DNA of 15,335 bases from Desulfobacteraceae bacterium UBA2771 (GCA_002352605.1 DEIP01000074.1:9402-24736), one strand, 5' to 3'; counted from the stretch's first letter, positions 1-7,971 are shown. A program made the numbers and translations. Notes: generated by a model from the sequence alone, not told the origin.

Positions 1-170
1 ACGAACGGATATCCTTCGCAATTTTCGTTCAGTTTATTTCGTCCCCAATCCTTAGCTGCATTAACACGTTCTTGTCTCAGGTGTCCGATAATCTTCCGCA
101 TGTTGTGAGTAACAGCCATACGGTCGTGGTCGGAAATAATTACACAAAAAAGATGTGAGAACACCGGCAT
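1..170 (-). CDS. Unidentified open reading frame running off the left edge (partial, doubtful)
   Basis: A minus-strand frame stays open from an ATG at 168-170, or a second ATG at 117-119, to the window edge, giving about 56 or 39 codons. From the second ATG the product begins MAVTHNMRKIIGHLRQERV and continues through a basic, asparagine-rich stretch ending near NENCEGYPF. I do not recognise a family. Codons here are clearly more AT-rich than in lpdA upstream, so the gene may be foreign or may be non-coding. Neither ATG has a convincing Shine-Dalgarno sequence. It is included because the frame has no stop up to the edge; most of it lies outside the window. Confidence 0.22.
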   Translation of the reverse strand, partial: MPVFSHLFCVIISDHDRMAVTHNMRKIIGHLRQERVNAAKDWGRNKLNENCEGYPF

Positions 171-200
171 TGGCCGGAAGTTGCCGTTTAGGAGCGGGGA

Positions 201-1613
201 TCAAGAGGTATAGATCGAACATTTGCGAACATTCATGGCCGCCTCCTGCAACGCCTCGGAAAAGGTGGGATGACCGTGAATGGTACGGGAGAGATCCTCG
301 CTGCTGGCACCGAACTCCAGGGCCAGCACACACTCGGCGATCATGTCCGCCGCCCTTGGACCGATGATGTGGACGCCCAGTATCCGATCGGTTTTGCCGT
401 GGGAGATCAACTTGACGAAACCGTCGGTTTCTCCCATGCAGTGTGCCCGCCCCGTGCCGGAAAAGGGAAAGCTGCCCACACAATAGGGGATCTCCTTTTC
501 GCGCACCTCCTCTTCGGTCAGGCCCACGCCGGCCACCTCGGGCCAGGTGTAGACCACTGCCGGGATGGTGTCGTAGTTGACTTCGCCGGCACGTCCGGCC
601 ATGCACTCCACCGCCGCAGTGCCCTCGGCGGAGGCTTTGTGGGCCAGCATGGGTCCGGGTACCAGGTCACCAATAGCATAAATGCCCTCGACGCTGGAAC
701 GATAGGTTTCATCCACGAGGATCCGGCCGGTTTGCGGTTCGGTGGCGATGTTCAGTTCGTCGATGCCCAGGCCCCGGGTGAGGGGCCGCCTGCCGACGGA
801 TACCAGTAGTCGATCGAAGGTCATCTCCTCGGTCTTGCCGCCACTTTCCAGCACAGCCTTGACCTGGTCATGCGCCACCTTTGCCTCAACCACCCGGGTA
901 CTCAGGTTGAATACCATACCCTGCTTTTTTAGTATGCGGTCCAGGGTGCGCCCCACCTGACCGTCCAGGGTGGTGGCGATCCTTGGCAGCATCTCGATGA
1001 CGGTCACCTTGGAACCCAGCCGACGCCACACGGACCCCAGTTCCAGGCCGATGTAGCCGCCGCCCACGATGCCCAGGTGTTTGGGCACGGCCTCGAAGGC
1101 GAGGGCCTCGGTGGAGCTGACAATATGCTTGCCGTCGAATTCGAGGCCTTTGACTTCCATGGGTTCGGAGCCGGTGGCCAGAAGGATGTATTTGGCCGAC
1201 AGGCCGGTCGGTTTTTGCCTGCCCGCTTTGACCTCAACCCTTCCCGGTGCCGCAACCTTGGCCGTACCGTGAATGATCTCGATATTATTGCCTTCCAGCA
1301 GCTTACGCACGTTTTCGGTAAGTGCTTCCACTACCTTGTCCTTGCGGGCCAGCATGGCGGCCAGGTCCAGGGTGACTTTTCCCGTCTTGATCCCATATTC
1401 GGCAAAACGATCCTTAGCCAGATGATAGTACTCGGAAGAATCCAGCATCGCCTTGCTGGGGATGCAGCCCACGTTAAGGCAGACACCACCCAGACGGGAA
1501 TTTTTTTCCACCACCGCGGTCTTCAGACCGAGCTGCGCCGCGCGAACGGCCGCCACGTATCCACCGGGTCCGGAACCGATGATCACCAGGTCGAACTGTA
1601 CTTGCTGTGTCAT
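201..1613 (-). CDS. lpdA: Dihydrolipoyl dehydrogenase (E3 of 2-oxoacid dehydrogenase complex)
   Basis: This cytoplasmic FAD enzyme reoxidises the dihydrolipoyl group of the E2 subunit and passes the electrons to NAD+. At 470 residues it has the usual family length. The N-terminal FAD-binding motif GSGPGGY is at about residues 13-19. The redox-active disulfide is in CLNVGCIPSK (Cys45 and Cys50). A second nucleotide-binding motif, GGGYIG, lies mid-protein, and a GD motif in YAIGDLVPG completes FAD binding. The C-terminal interface carries HGHPTFSE, supplying the catalytic His-Glu pair. The ATG follows GGAGG with a 7-base spacer; that Shine-Dalgarno overlaps the last codons of sucB, so translation is probably coupled to it. 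Its place directly after sucB says it serves the 2-oxoglutarate complex, although E3 may also be shared with other complexes. Confidence 0.96.
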   Translation of the reverse strand: MTQQVQFDLVIIGSGPGGYVAAVRAAQLGLKTAVVEKNSRLGGVCLNVGCIPSKAMLDSSEYYHLAKDRFAEYGIKTGKVTLDLAAMLARKDKVVEALTENVRKLLEGNNIEIIHGTAKVAAPGRVEVKAGRQKPTGLSAKYILLATGSEPMEVKGLEFDGKHIVSSTEALAFEAVPKHLGIVGGGYIGLELGSVWRRLGSKVTVIEMLPRIATTLDGQVGRTLDRILKKQGMVFNLSTRVVEAKVAHDQVKAVLESGGKTEEMTFDRLLVSVGRRPLTRGLGIDELNIATEPQTGRILVDETYRSSVEGIYAIGDLVPGPMLAHKASAEGTAAVECMAGRAGEVNYDTIPAVVYTWPEVAGVGLTEEEVREKEIPYCVGSFPFSGTGRAHCMGETDGFVKLISHGKTDRILGVHIIGPRAADMIAECVLALEFGASSEDLSRTIHGHPTFSEALQEAAMNVRKCSIYTS

Positions 1614-1615
1614 CC

Positions 1616-2809
1616 TTACACCTCCAATGCCATGCGTTCCGGGTTCTCGACAAACTCCTTGACGCGCTTGAGAAAGGTGACCGCACCCTTACCGTCCACG
1701 ATGCGGTGGTCGTAGCTCAGCGCCACGTACATCATGGGCCGGATGACGATCCGGTCGTCGATCACCACCGGCCGCTTTTCGATCTTGTGCATGCCCAGGA
1801 TACCGCTCTGGGGCATGTTGAGGATGGGGGTGGAAAGCAGGCTGCCGTAAACCCCGCCATTGCTCACCGTAAAGGTACCCCCCTCCAGATCGGCCAGTTC
1901 CAGCCGGTTTTCCTTGGTCTTGGCCACGTAATCCACGATGGCTTTTTCCACCTGGGCGAAACTCATGCGCTCAACATGGCGGATCACCGGCACCACCAGG
2001 CCCCGCTCGGTGCCCACGGCCACGCCGATGTGCTGGTAGTTGTGGTAGATCGTGTCGCTGCCGTCGATGAAGGCATTGATCTCGGGCACCTCCTTAAGGG
2101 CCGCCACACAGGCCTTGAGGAAAAAGGACATGAATCCCAAGGAGACGCCATGGCGTTTCTGGAAAGCCTCCTTATACATGGATCGGATCTCCATGGCCCG
2201 GACCATATCGATTTCGTTGAAGGTGGTGAGCATGGCCGTGCGCTGCTTGGATTCCAGCAGCCGTTCGGCGATTCGCCTGCGAATGGGGGTCATGGGTTTG
2301 CGTTCTTCCATGGCCGCCGACGACGGTTCAGCGGCCGGAATGGGCAGCGCATCGGGAATACCGGCCGGCGCCTGCTCCAGGTAAAGCAGCACGTCACCTT
2401 TTCCGATCCGCCCGCCGGGACCAGTGCCCTGAATCTTGGACACATCAAGATGCTTTTCGGCAATCAACCGGCGTACCGACGGCGCCAGAGGGATGCCGTC
2501 AACAGGCGTGGCCGGTTCCGGTTCCGGTTTCGGCACGGCCGCCGGTTCCGGCGCTGCCGGTGCCACTACGGTATCGGCAGGTTCGAGAGCCCCCACCACG
2601 GCACCGATGGCCACGGTCTCTCCGGCAGCCACCAGGATCCTGAGGCGCCCGTCCGCCTCGGCCGCCACCTCCAGGGTCACTTTGTCCGTTTCGATAACAA
2701 ACAAGGGCTCGTCCTTTGGAACGATGTCGCCATCTTGTTTGAACCACTCGGCCAGGACCGCTTCCTGGACCGACTCGCCAACATTGGGTATCTTGATTTC
2801 GATGGACAT
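1616..2809 (-). CDS. sucB: Dihydrolipoyllysine-residue succinyltransferase (E2 of 2-oxoglutarate dehydrogenase)
   Basis: This is the core subunit of the complex. It moves the succinyl group from E1 via a swinging lipoyl arm to CoA. At 397 residues it fits the single-lipoyl E2o type. The lipoyl domain spans about residues 1-76, with the attachment lysine in ETDKVTLEV (Lys43). An Ala/Pro/Glu-rich flexible linker follows (about 77-106). The peripheral-subunit binding domain is at about 107-144 (APSVRRLIAEK ... GTGPGGRIGKGDV). The C-terminal acyltransferase domain ends with SYDHRIVDG, giving catalytic His368 and Asp372. The ATG has AGGAG five bases upstream. lpdA starts two bases after the stop. 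The nearest paralogues, E2 of pyruvate or branched-chain complexes, are less likely because of the sucA neighbour and the GESVQEAVLAEW signature. Confidence 0.95.
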   Translation of the reverse strand: MSIEIKIPNVGESVQEAVLAEWFKQDGDIVPKDEPLFVIETDKVTLEVAAEADGRLRILVAAGETVAIGAVVGALEPADTVVAPAAPEPAAVPKPEPEPATPVDGIPLAPSVRRLIAEKHLDVSKIQGTGPGGRIGKGDVLLYLEQAPAGIPDALPIPAAEPSSAAMEERKPMTPIRRRIAERLLESKQRTAMLTTFNEIDMVRAMEIRSMYKEAFQKRHGVSLGFMSFFLKACVAALKEVPEINAFIDGSDTIYHNYQHIGVAVGTERGLVVPVIRHVERMSFAQVEKAIVDYVAKTKENRLELADLEGGTFTVSNGGVYGSLLSTPILNMPQSGILGMHKIEKRPVVIDDRIVIRPMMYVALSYDHRIVDGKGAVTFLKRVKEFVENPERMALEV

Positions 2810-2993
2810 TCAGGCTCCTAATATTGGTGGTTGGATTGAAGAATGAAGGCATTCTGCCTTTTCTATCGCCGTTAAGATAATCAATTTGGTGAGGATAGAG
2901 GGAGGAAGCCGTATGGTAATACGGCGACGACCGATAACGCAGTCCAAAATCACTGTCGTCCGACCGCCGTTCTCTATCGTCGGTCCGCCGTCA
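2810..2993. repeat. Structured sucA-sucB spacer with nested inverted repeats
   Basis: This 184-base gap lies between the sucA stop and the sucB start and contains no credible gene. A perfect hairpin is at 2908-2925: seven-base arms GCCGTAT and ATACGGC around the loop GGTA. It sits inside a larger pair of perfect arms, GATAGAG at 2894-2900 and CTCTATC at 2973-2979. Further GACGAC/GTCGTC complementarity lies between them. Seen as RNA or DNA this would fold into a branched structure. It has no U-tract typical of an intrinsic terminator. It could be a REP- or MITE-like repeat, or an RNA processing site that sets E1 against E2 levels; the sequence does not decide between these. Confidence 0.55.
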
Positions 2994-5750
2994 TCACCCC
3001 CCCATGCTCCCCGCCCGGTCATGGGGGCCGATGGCCCGGTCCACGATGCCGTCCTGCTCCATTTTGTAGATCTTGGGAAATCCCGTGGCCGGAGAGGCCG
3101 CGGCCTTCCGGCCGATATAGTCGAGGGGCTTTTTCAGCAGCGGTGCCAGTTTTAGCCGCATGAACTGCCAGGCACCCATGTTCTCCGGTTCCTCCTGCAC
3201 CCAGGTCCACGCCGTAGCTTTTTGGTATCGGCCGATGACCGTCCCAAGGGCTTCGTCCGGGAACGGGTGAAGCAATTCCACCCGAATGATGGCTGTATCG
3301 GCGGCATTGAGCAGCTGTCGGCGGGTGATCAATTGGTAGTAAATCTTTCCGCTGCAAAAAATGACCTTTTTTACACGGGCAGTGGCCTCCGCATCATCCA
3401 GAACCGGTAAAAAGGTGCCATGGCTCAGCTCCTTCAAGGAGGAGACGGACATGGGGTGACGAAGCAAGCTCTTGGGCGTCATCAGGACAAGCGGCTTGCG
3501 ATACGGGGCCTTGATCTGCCGTCGCAACAAGTGGAAGTACTGGGCCGGGGTGGTCAGGTTGGCCACCTGCATGTTGTCCTCGGCACACAACTGTAAAAAG
3601 CGCTCCAGCCGAGCGCTGGAGTGCTCGGGTCCCAGGCCTTCCCAGCCATGGGGAAGCAGCAGGGTCAAGCCGCAAAGCCGTTGCCATTTGGTCTGGCCGC
3701 CGGCGATGAACAGATCGATGACGCCCTGGGCGTTGTTAACGAAGTCGCCGAACTGGGCCTCCCACAGGGTCAGCACCTGGGGTCGGGTCACGGCATAGCC
3801 GTATTCGAAACCCAACACGCCGGCCTCGGCCAGCAGGCTGTTGTTGACATCAAAAGGTGCCTGCCCGTCGTTCAGGTGGTTCAACGGAATGTAAGACCGG
3901 CCCGTCTCGTACTCCCACAACACGCTGTGGCGCTGGCTGAAGGTGCCACGTCCCACGTCCTGGCCACTGAGCCGCACAGCGTGGCCCTCGGCGAGCAGGG
4001 ACGCAAATGCCAAGGCTTCAGCCCCGGACCAGTCGATTCCTTCACCGTTGTTCACCGCTTCGCGCCGCTTGCTCAGCACGCCCTTAAGCCGGGGATGCAG
4101 GGTGAACCCATCCGGCATGGTCGCCAGTCGAGTCGCCAGGCGGTATAGTGTTTTCTTTCCCACCGCCGTTATTACCGGGTCGGGGCTATACACTCCGCCG
4201 ATTGTGTCCCATTCCGGAAAAAATCGGGGTTCGGGGAAGAGGCAGGTGGAGCCATGGATTTTCTCATAGGCACTGTCGAGACCGTCATTGACGGCCTGGT
4301 CCATTTTCTCCACATCTGCTTGGGACAAAACTCCCTCGACCACCAGCTGGTCACCATACACCCGATTCAGCGGCGAATGCTGGCGGATACGCTGGTACAT
4401 GGTGGGCTGGGTGAAATAGGGTTCATCCCCTTCGTTGTGGCCGTACCGGCGGTAACAGACCAGATCGATGACCACGTCTTTGCCGAACCGGTAGCGGTAG
4501 TCGACGGCCAGCCGGGCCACATGGATCACCGCCTCCGGATTTTCCCCATGGACGTGAAAGATGGGGACCATGAGCATTTTGGCCACGTCGGTGGAGTAGC
4601 GGGTGGAGCGGGCATCCTCGGGCAGGGTGGTGTACCCGATCTGGTTGTTGATGATCACATGGATGGTGCCACCGGTGCGGTAGCCTTTCAATTGGGACAT
4701 GTTCAGGGTTTCGGCGACCACGCCCTGACCGGCAAAAGCGGCATCCCCATGCAACAGCATCGGCATCACCGCCGTCTCCCCATCATCAGCGAGGAGATCC
4801 TGCCGGGCCCGGGCCATGCCTTCCACCACCGGGTTTACCGCCTCCAGGTGGCTGGGATTGCTCACCATGTAGAGGGTCAACTCGCGGCCATCGGCCATAT
4901 TGCGCCGGGTCAGGAAGCCGTTGTGATACTTGACATCCCCGGATCCCACCAGGTCCTGGGGATCGTAGCAGCTCTCGAATTCGGAGAAGATCTCCTCGGC
5001 CGGTTTTTCCAGGACGTTGCGCAGTACATTGAGCCGCCCCCGGTGGGCCATACCCAGGATGATTTCCCGGCATCCGGCGTCGGTGGCGCGCCGGCAAATT
5101 TCATCCAGCAGCGGGATCAGCGCTTCGCCACCCTCCAGGGAAAATCGGGTCACCCCCACGTATTTTTTATTGAGAAAGGCTTCGAACAGCGACGCCGCCG
5201 TCAGCTTTCTCAGTAAGTCGGTGCGCGTGACTGCCGACAAGTCGGCCCGGTTTTGCACCGGCTCCATTCGTTCCTGAAGCCATCGGCGCTCGTCGGGATC
5301 CTGAAGGTGCATGTATTCCACGCCGATGCTGCGGCAATAAGTCTGTTTCAATTGTCCCAGTATCGCCTTCAACGGTGCCGAGGTCTGCGCGATCAAATCC
5401 GGTGCGGCAAATACGCGGTCCAGGTCCGACACATCCAGGCCAAAGGCATCCAGATCCAGAAGCGGGTGAGCGGTGGGACAATCGGACAAGGGGTCCATGC
5501 AGGCCAGCAGGTGACCGATGTCACGGTAGCGGTAGATCAGCGCCCCTACCCCGGCCTGGCGCAGGGCCTGCTCCGGGTCGGCATCTGCCGGGGATACCGG
5601 ACCGACCGATCCGGCTGATCCGACGGTACCGGCCAGTTCGAACCCCTTGAAAAAGAACCGCCAGTTATCCGAAAGAGAGGAAGGATCGGATCTCCATCTA
5701 CGGTATTGGGCGTCTATGAAGTTGGCGCTCAAGGTTTCGGACAGATTCAT
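2994..5750 (-). CDS. sucA: 2-oxoglutarate dehydrogenase E1 component
   Basis: This thiamine-diphosphate enzyme decarboxylates 2-oxoglutarate and succinylates the lipoyl group on SucB. At 918 residues it matches the E1o family (about 900-950). The N-terminal E1o segment, starting NLSETLSANFIDAQYRRW, is present and probably contacts E2. The substrate/ThDP region has GMAHRGRLNVL (about residues 233-241) and SNPSHLEAVNPVV (about 297-309). The ThDP/Mg motif is HGDAAFAGQGVVAE (about 334-347), with INNQIGYTT at 367-375. The C-terminal transketolase-like domain includes QEEPENMGAW. The ATG is preceded by AGGAGG with about nine bases of spacing. It is the first intact gene of the sucA-sucB-lpdA set, but 184 structured bases separate it from sucB. 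No truncation was seen. Confidence 0.96.
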   Translation of the reverse strand: MNLSETLSANFIDAQYRRWRSDPSSLSDNWRFFFKGFELAGTVGSAGSVGPVSPADADPEQALRQAGVGALIYRYRDIGHLLACMDPLSDCPTAHPLLDLDAFGLDVSDLDRVFAAPDLIAQTSAPLKAILGQLKQTYCRSIGVEYMHLQDPDERRWLQERMEPVQNRADLSAVTRTDLLRKLTAASLFEAFLNKKYVGVTRFSLEGGEALIPLLDEICRRATDAGCREIILGMAHRGRLNVLRNVLEKPAEEIFSEFESCYDPQDLVGSGDVKYHNGFLTRRNMADGRELTLYMVSNPSHLEAVNPVVEGMARARQDLLADDGETAVMPMLLHGDAAFAGQGVVAETLNMSQLKGYRTGGTIHVIINNQIGYTTLPEDARSTRYSTDVAKMLMVPIFHVHGENPEAVIHVARLAVDYRYRFGKDVVIDLVCYRRYGHNEGDEPYFTQPTMYQRIRQHSPLNRVYGDQLVVEGVLSQADVEKMDQAVNDGLDSAYEKIHGSTCLFPEPRFFPEWDTIGGVYSPDPVITAVGKKTLYRLATRLATMPDGFTLHPRLKGVLSKRREAVNNGEGIDWSGAEALAFASLLAEGHAVRLSGQDVGRGTFSQRHSVLWEYETGRSYIPLNHLNDGQAPFDVNNSLLAEAGVLGFEYGYAVTRPQVLTLWEAQFGDFVNNAQGVIDLFIAGGQTKWQRLCGLTLLLPHGWEGLGPEHSSARLERFLQLCAEDNMQVANLTTPAQYFHLLRRQIKAPYRKPLVLMTPKSLLRHPMSVSSLKELSHGTFLPVLDDAEATARVKKVIFCSGKIYYQLITRRQLLNAADTAIIRVELLHPFPDEALGTVIGRYQKATAWTWVQEEPENMGAWQFMRLKLAPLLKKPLDYIGRKAAASPATGFPKIYKMEQDGIVDRAIGPHDRAGSMGG

Positions 5751-5840
5751 CTTCCAGAGCCTCCTATGGGCGGTATCATTGTTGTCGGTGCGGGTGGTGT
5801 TGCGGTCATAACCATACTAACAAGATGCATGCCATGACCG

Positions 5841-6101
5841 TCAAGGTAAAAATCGGCAGCGGAACCGATTGAAGAAGAACTTAAGCCCTTTTTGAACCTT
5901 ATGGGAAAATATTTTGGGAGAGAAGACATTGCCGGTCACACGTTTGTCGATCTCATTGAGCCCCAGTATGGAAGGAACGGCCGCCGAAGATCCGGTGGCA
6001 ATCACCCAGGTTTTGGCACCCAGTTGCGCCGTTCCCGATGCTACGGTGAGACCTGCCGCACCGCCACCGATGATGCCGATATCGTAGTCGTTATCTGCCA
6101 T
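5841..6101 (-). pseudogene. Remnant of a pyridine nucleotide-disulfide oxidoreductase (dihydrolipoyl dehydrogenase/mercuric reductase-like)
   Basis: The 86-codon frame begins as an FAD flavoprotein: YDIGIIGGGAAGLTVASG carries the GGGAAG dinucleotide-binding motif. After TAQLGAKT at residue 31 it jumps to WVIATGSSAAVPSILGLNE. In intact relatives that ATGS segment lies roughly 100 residues further on, so the redox-disulfide CxxxxC region is missing. Both sides of the junction are expected to read AKT, which suggests deletion between short repeats (junction near 6009-6017). After about residue 55 the protein no longer resembles the family, and it stops at 86 instead of about 470-500. The start codon and a Shine-Dalgarno (AAGGAG, seven bases from the ATG) survive. 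It sits just upstream of sucA, in the same orientation. Confidence 0.75.
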
Positions 6102-6139
6102 AGCCATCTCCTTATCGTCCATCTAATTTTAGATTGCTC

Positions 6140-6361
6140 TTACTCTTTCCCAGGCCACTCCACACCGGTTTGCTCGTCGACCACATAGCAAAACCGGTTC
6201 CATTCGAATTCCCGATGGCTGAAGGGACAACGAAGTTTGACCTTACGGTCCGTAACGGCCACCACTTCCCAATCCCCCTTGCGAGGTCCTTCCTGGATAT
6301 TGATTTTTCGCCCCACCCTGAAAGGATAGGTGTTGAAAACGGTTACGTCATGGGTTGCCAT
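6140..6361 (-). CDS. Small conserved-looking protein of unknown function (73 aa)
   Basis: I do not recognise a family. The ATG at 6359-6361 is chosen because GGAGG lies five bases upstream; the in-frame TTG further upstream (6373) contains that Shine-Dalgarno and cannot be the start. The product is short, soluble and rich in alternating charged and hydrophobic residues (KINIQEG, WEVVAVTD, KVKLRCP), as expected of a small beta-barrel or SH3-like fold. It has two cysteines, too few for a zinc ribbon. There is no signal peptide or membrane segment. It lies 57 bases after the zinc-ribbon gene in the same direction and is probably cotranscribed with the rubrerythrin/DUF3786 run. Its role cannot be read from the sequence. 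Confidence 0.7.
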   Translation of the reverse strand: MATHDVTVFNTYPFRVGRKINIQEGPRKGDWEVVAVTDRKVKLRCPFSHREFEWNRFCYVVDEQTGVEWPGKE

Positions 6362-6418
6362 GATTACCTCCAAAATAAGAATTTGGAACCGGACAGCAAG
6401 ATGCCATTTCCGGACGGG

Positions 6419-6631
6419 CTATTGGATTTTATTGAATTTATCATGCCACGCGCAGGCATTGCAATAGGTCTCCGTGCCATCGCCGACCTCCGGGCATTCG
6501 TCATCATCCAAATCGTCCTGGAAACAAATCTCACCCTCCCGGCACTCGAATTCGTAGATGTCATATTCATCATCGGGGTTTTTAACATAGAATTTTTTGC
6601 AGCCGCAAACCGGGCATTTGGATTGGGTCAT
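6419..6631 (-). CDS. Cysteine-rich zinc-ribbon-like small protein (70 aa)
   Basis: The product is acidic and has eight cysteines. It opens with CPVCGCKKFYVKNPDDEYD (Cys6, 9, 11) and closes with CNACAWHDK (Cys57, 60); Cys30, 36 and 46 lie between. The paired CxxC knuckles point to a zinc ribbon or other metal site. The start is set by GAGGTG about eight bases before the ATG at 6629-6631; this signal overlaps the TAG stop of the DUF3786 gene, implying translational coupling. An upstream in-frame ATG at 6670 lies inside that gene and has no ribosome site of its own. The function is unknown. Its position ties it to the rubrerythrin/Fe-S cluster, where a metal-binding or redox accessory role is plausible but unproven. 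Confidence 0.75.
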   Translation of the reverse strand: MTQSKCPVCGCKKFYVKNPDDEYDIYEFECREGEICFQDDLDDDECPEVGDGTETYCNACAWHDKFNKIQ

Positions 6632-6644
6632 TTTCAATACACCT

Positions 6645-7481
6645 CTATTTATTTTCGTCGGCGGCATCACACAACATCCGGCGCAGCCGTTCGCTTAAAA
6701 AGACAATGGATTCGATGTCCAGGTGGTCAACGACGGTTTCGTCGAAGAGCAGCTTGGCGGAAGCACCGAACCCGTCTACCGGGTCTTCGTCCCAGAAGAG
6801 CAGCATGACCGGCACCCGAGGCAGCGTCCGGAAATAAAAGGCGGCATCGGCGCTGTTTTCCCCTCCGGTCACGTCTTCTCCACCGAGTCCTGTTGCGGAT
6901 GCGATCAATTCTTCTATTCGGCCGTGGAACCGGTTCACCAAAGGGGCCTCTACCTGTCCGGCCATGGTCTTGACCTTGGACACGGTGTTGGGAAATTCTT
7001 CGAAGCCTCTCCACTTCCCCGTGGGCGTTCGGGTTCCACCCTGGGCCAGGTGATTATAAATGAATACCTTTTCCCAACGGGTCAGTGCCACCCCATCCAT
7101 ACGCTCGATATCATCCGTGCCGATGATAATGTAGTCTGTAAAATAGGGCAGTTTGAGGGCCGGGCCGGCATCCTTTTCAACCAGAACCCCACCGATTCGA
7201 TCGGGCAGGTCCGCCAGATTCATGGAAGTAGAGCGCTCCATGGCCCATTTCAGGGCGTCTTCGGCAAGATCCCGTTTGGTCCATTTGCCCTGCGCATACT
7301 GAACGCCCAACTCCGCATTGCATCGTTCGACGACATCCGCTGTCAGATACGGACAACCATCCAGCGGGTGCTTGTCGGAGACCACCATCCCGGCAAAGGC
7401 AATACAGGTGGGAAAACCGCAATCGCCGCAATTGGTTTTGGGCAGCACATCGCGGTACAGGTCGACGACGGAAAGAGCCAT
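6645..7481 (-). CDS. Fe-S cluster/DUF3786 domain protein (278 aa)
   Basis: The N-terminus has a four-cysteine motif resembling the Fe-S domain of the acetyl-CoA synthase/CODH corrinoid protein (PF04060 type): CGDCGFPTC with Cys18, 21 and 26, then Cys43 in DGCPY. This would hold a [4Fe-4S] cluster. From about residue 105 onward it resembles DUF3786, with FIYNHLAQGG and WRGFEEFPN near the middle and LFWDEDP toward the end. This domain order is seen in anaerobes, but its biochemical role is not known to me. The ATG lies three bases after the stop of the rubrerythrin-like gene; GAGG about 11 bases upstream is a weak ribosome site, so coupled translation is likely. There is no signal peptide; it is probably cytoplasmic. 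It could be an electron-transfer or corrinoid/one-carbon-related factor. Confidence 0.82.
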   Translation of the reverse strand: MALSVVDLYRDVLPKTNCGDCGFPTCIAFAGMVVSDKHPLDGCPYLTADVVERCNAELGVQYAQGKWTKRDLAEDALKWAMERSTSMNLADLPDRIGGVLVEKDAGPALKLPYFTDYIIIGTDDIERMDGVALTRWEKVFIYNHLAQGGTRTPTGKWRGFEEFPNTVSKVKTMAGQVEAPLVNRFHGRIEELIASATGLGGEDVTGGENSADAAFYFRTLPRVPVMLLFWDEDPVDGFGASAKLLFDETVVDHLDIESIVFLSERLRRMLCDAADENK

Positions 7482-7484
7482 CGC

Positions 7485-7940
7485 CTACCAGACCTCGGGA
7501 TAGCCGATATCGATGAAAGCGGATTCCATCTTCAGCTTGTGGTCCCGCTCCATGGCCGCCAGATCAAAAAAGACCCGCCTCTTGTCGGCATCATCGCACA
7601 TCTCGGCCATTTCGGTGTACTGCTTCATGGCCGCTTCCTCTTTTTTCATGGCCAGGGCAAAGGCATCGGCCGGACGCATGTCCATGGAAAGTTCCGGCTC
7701 GTCCATGGTTTCGGCCACCTTGTAATCCCGCGATTCGGAAAAATAACGGTCCATGGTGTTGCCGGTGTAGATCGTGGTCAGGATATCCCGATGTTTCTTC
7801 TCCTCCTCTGCCAGGGAGGCAAAGAGCTTTTTCAGGTGCGGGTCCTTGAGCGTGGCGGCTGCATCGTCATAGAACCTTCCGGCTTCAACCTCGTTGGCGA
7901 TGGCCTGCGTGATGATATCCTTGTACTCACTCAAGTTCAT
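7485..7940 (-). CDS. Rubrerythrin-like diiron (ferritin-like) protein
   Basis: This 151-residue four-helix protein carries two ligand sets of the rubrerythrin diiron centre. The first is Glu17/Glu19 followed by ExxH at Glu47-His50 (EEEKKH). The second is Glu101/Glu102 followed by ExxH at Glu131-His134 (MERDHK). There is no C-terminal rubredoxin CxxC domain, so it is the short ferritin-like form. Known relatives reduce peroxide or handle iron in anaerobes, receiving electrons from rubredoxin-type partners. The ATG at 7938-7940 is preferred because GGAGG sits five bases upstream; the frame stays open further upstream but the extra residues are basic and have no ribosome site. It heads a run with the DUF3786, zinc-ribbon and small unknown genes, and is divergent from the rhodanese-ferritin gene. 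Confidence 0.88.
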   Translation of the reverse strand: MNLSEYKDIITQAIANEVEAGRFYDDAAATLKDPHLKKLFASLAEEEKKHRDILTTIYTGNTMDRYFSESRDYKVAETMDEPELSMDMRPADAFALAMKKEEAAMKQYTEMAEMCDDADKRRVFFDLAAMERDHKLKMESAFIDIGYPEVW

Positions 7941-7971
7941 AGTGTCCTCCGGTCGGTTGAGAAGAAGATTT

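Noticed and set aside
155..200. Terminator downstream of lpdA
   Set aside because: The CCGG-CATTGG-CCGG arms are only four bases and no T-run follows in the minus-strand direction at the right distance.
1607..2821. 404-codon plus-strand open frame opposite sucB
   Set aside because: It mirrors the high-GC codon pattern of sucB, is rich in His, Gly and Asp repeats typical of antisense shadows, and shows no family motifs.
4254..5216. 320-codon plus-strand open frame inside sucA
   Set aside because: Antisense to conserved E1 catalytic segments; its length follows from GC-rich codons on the opposite strand.
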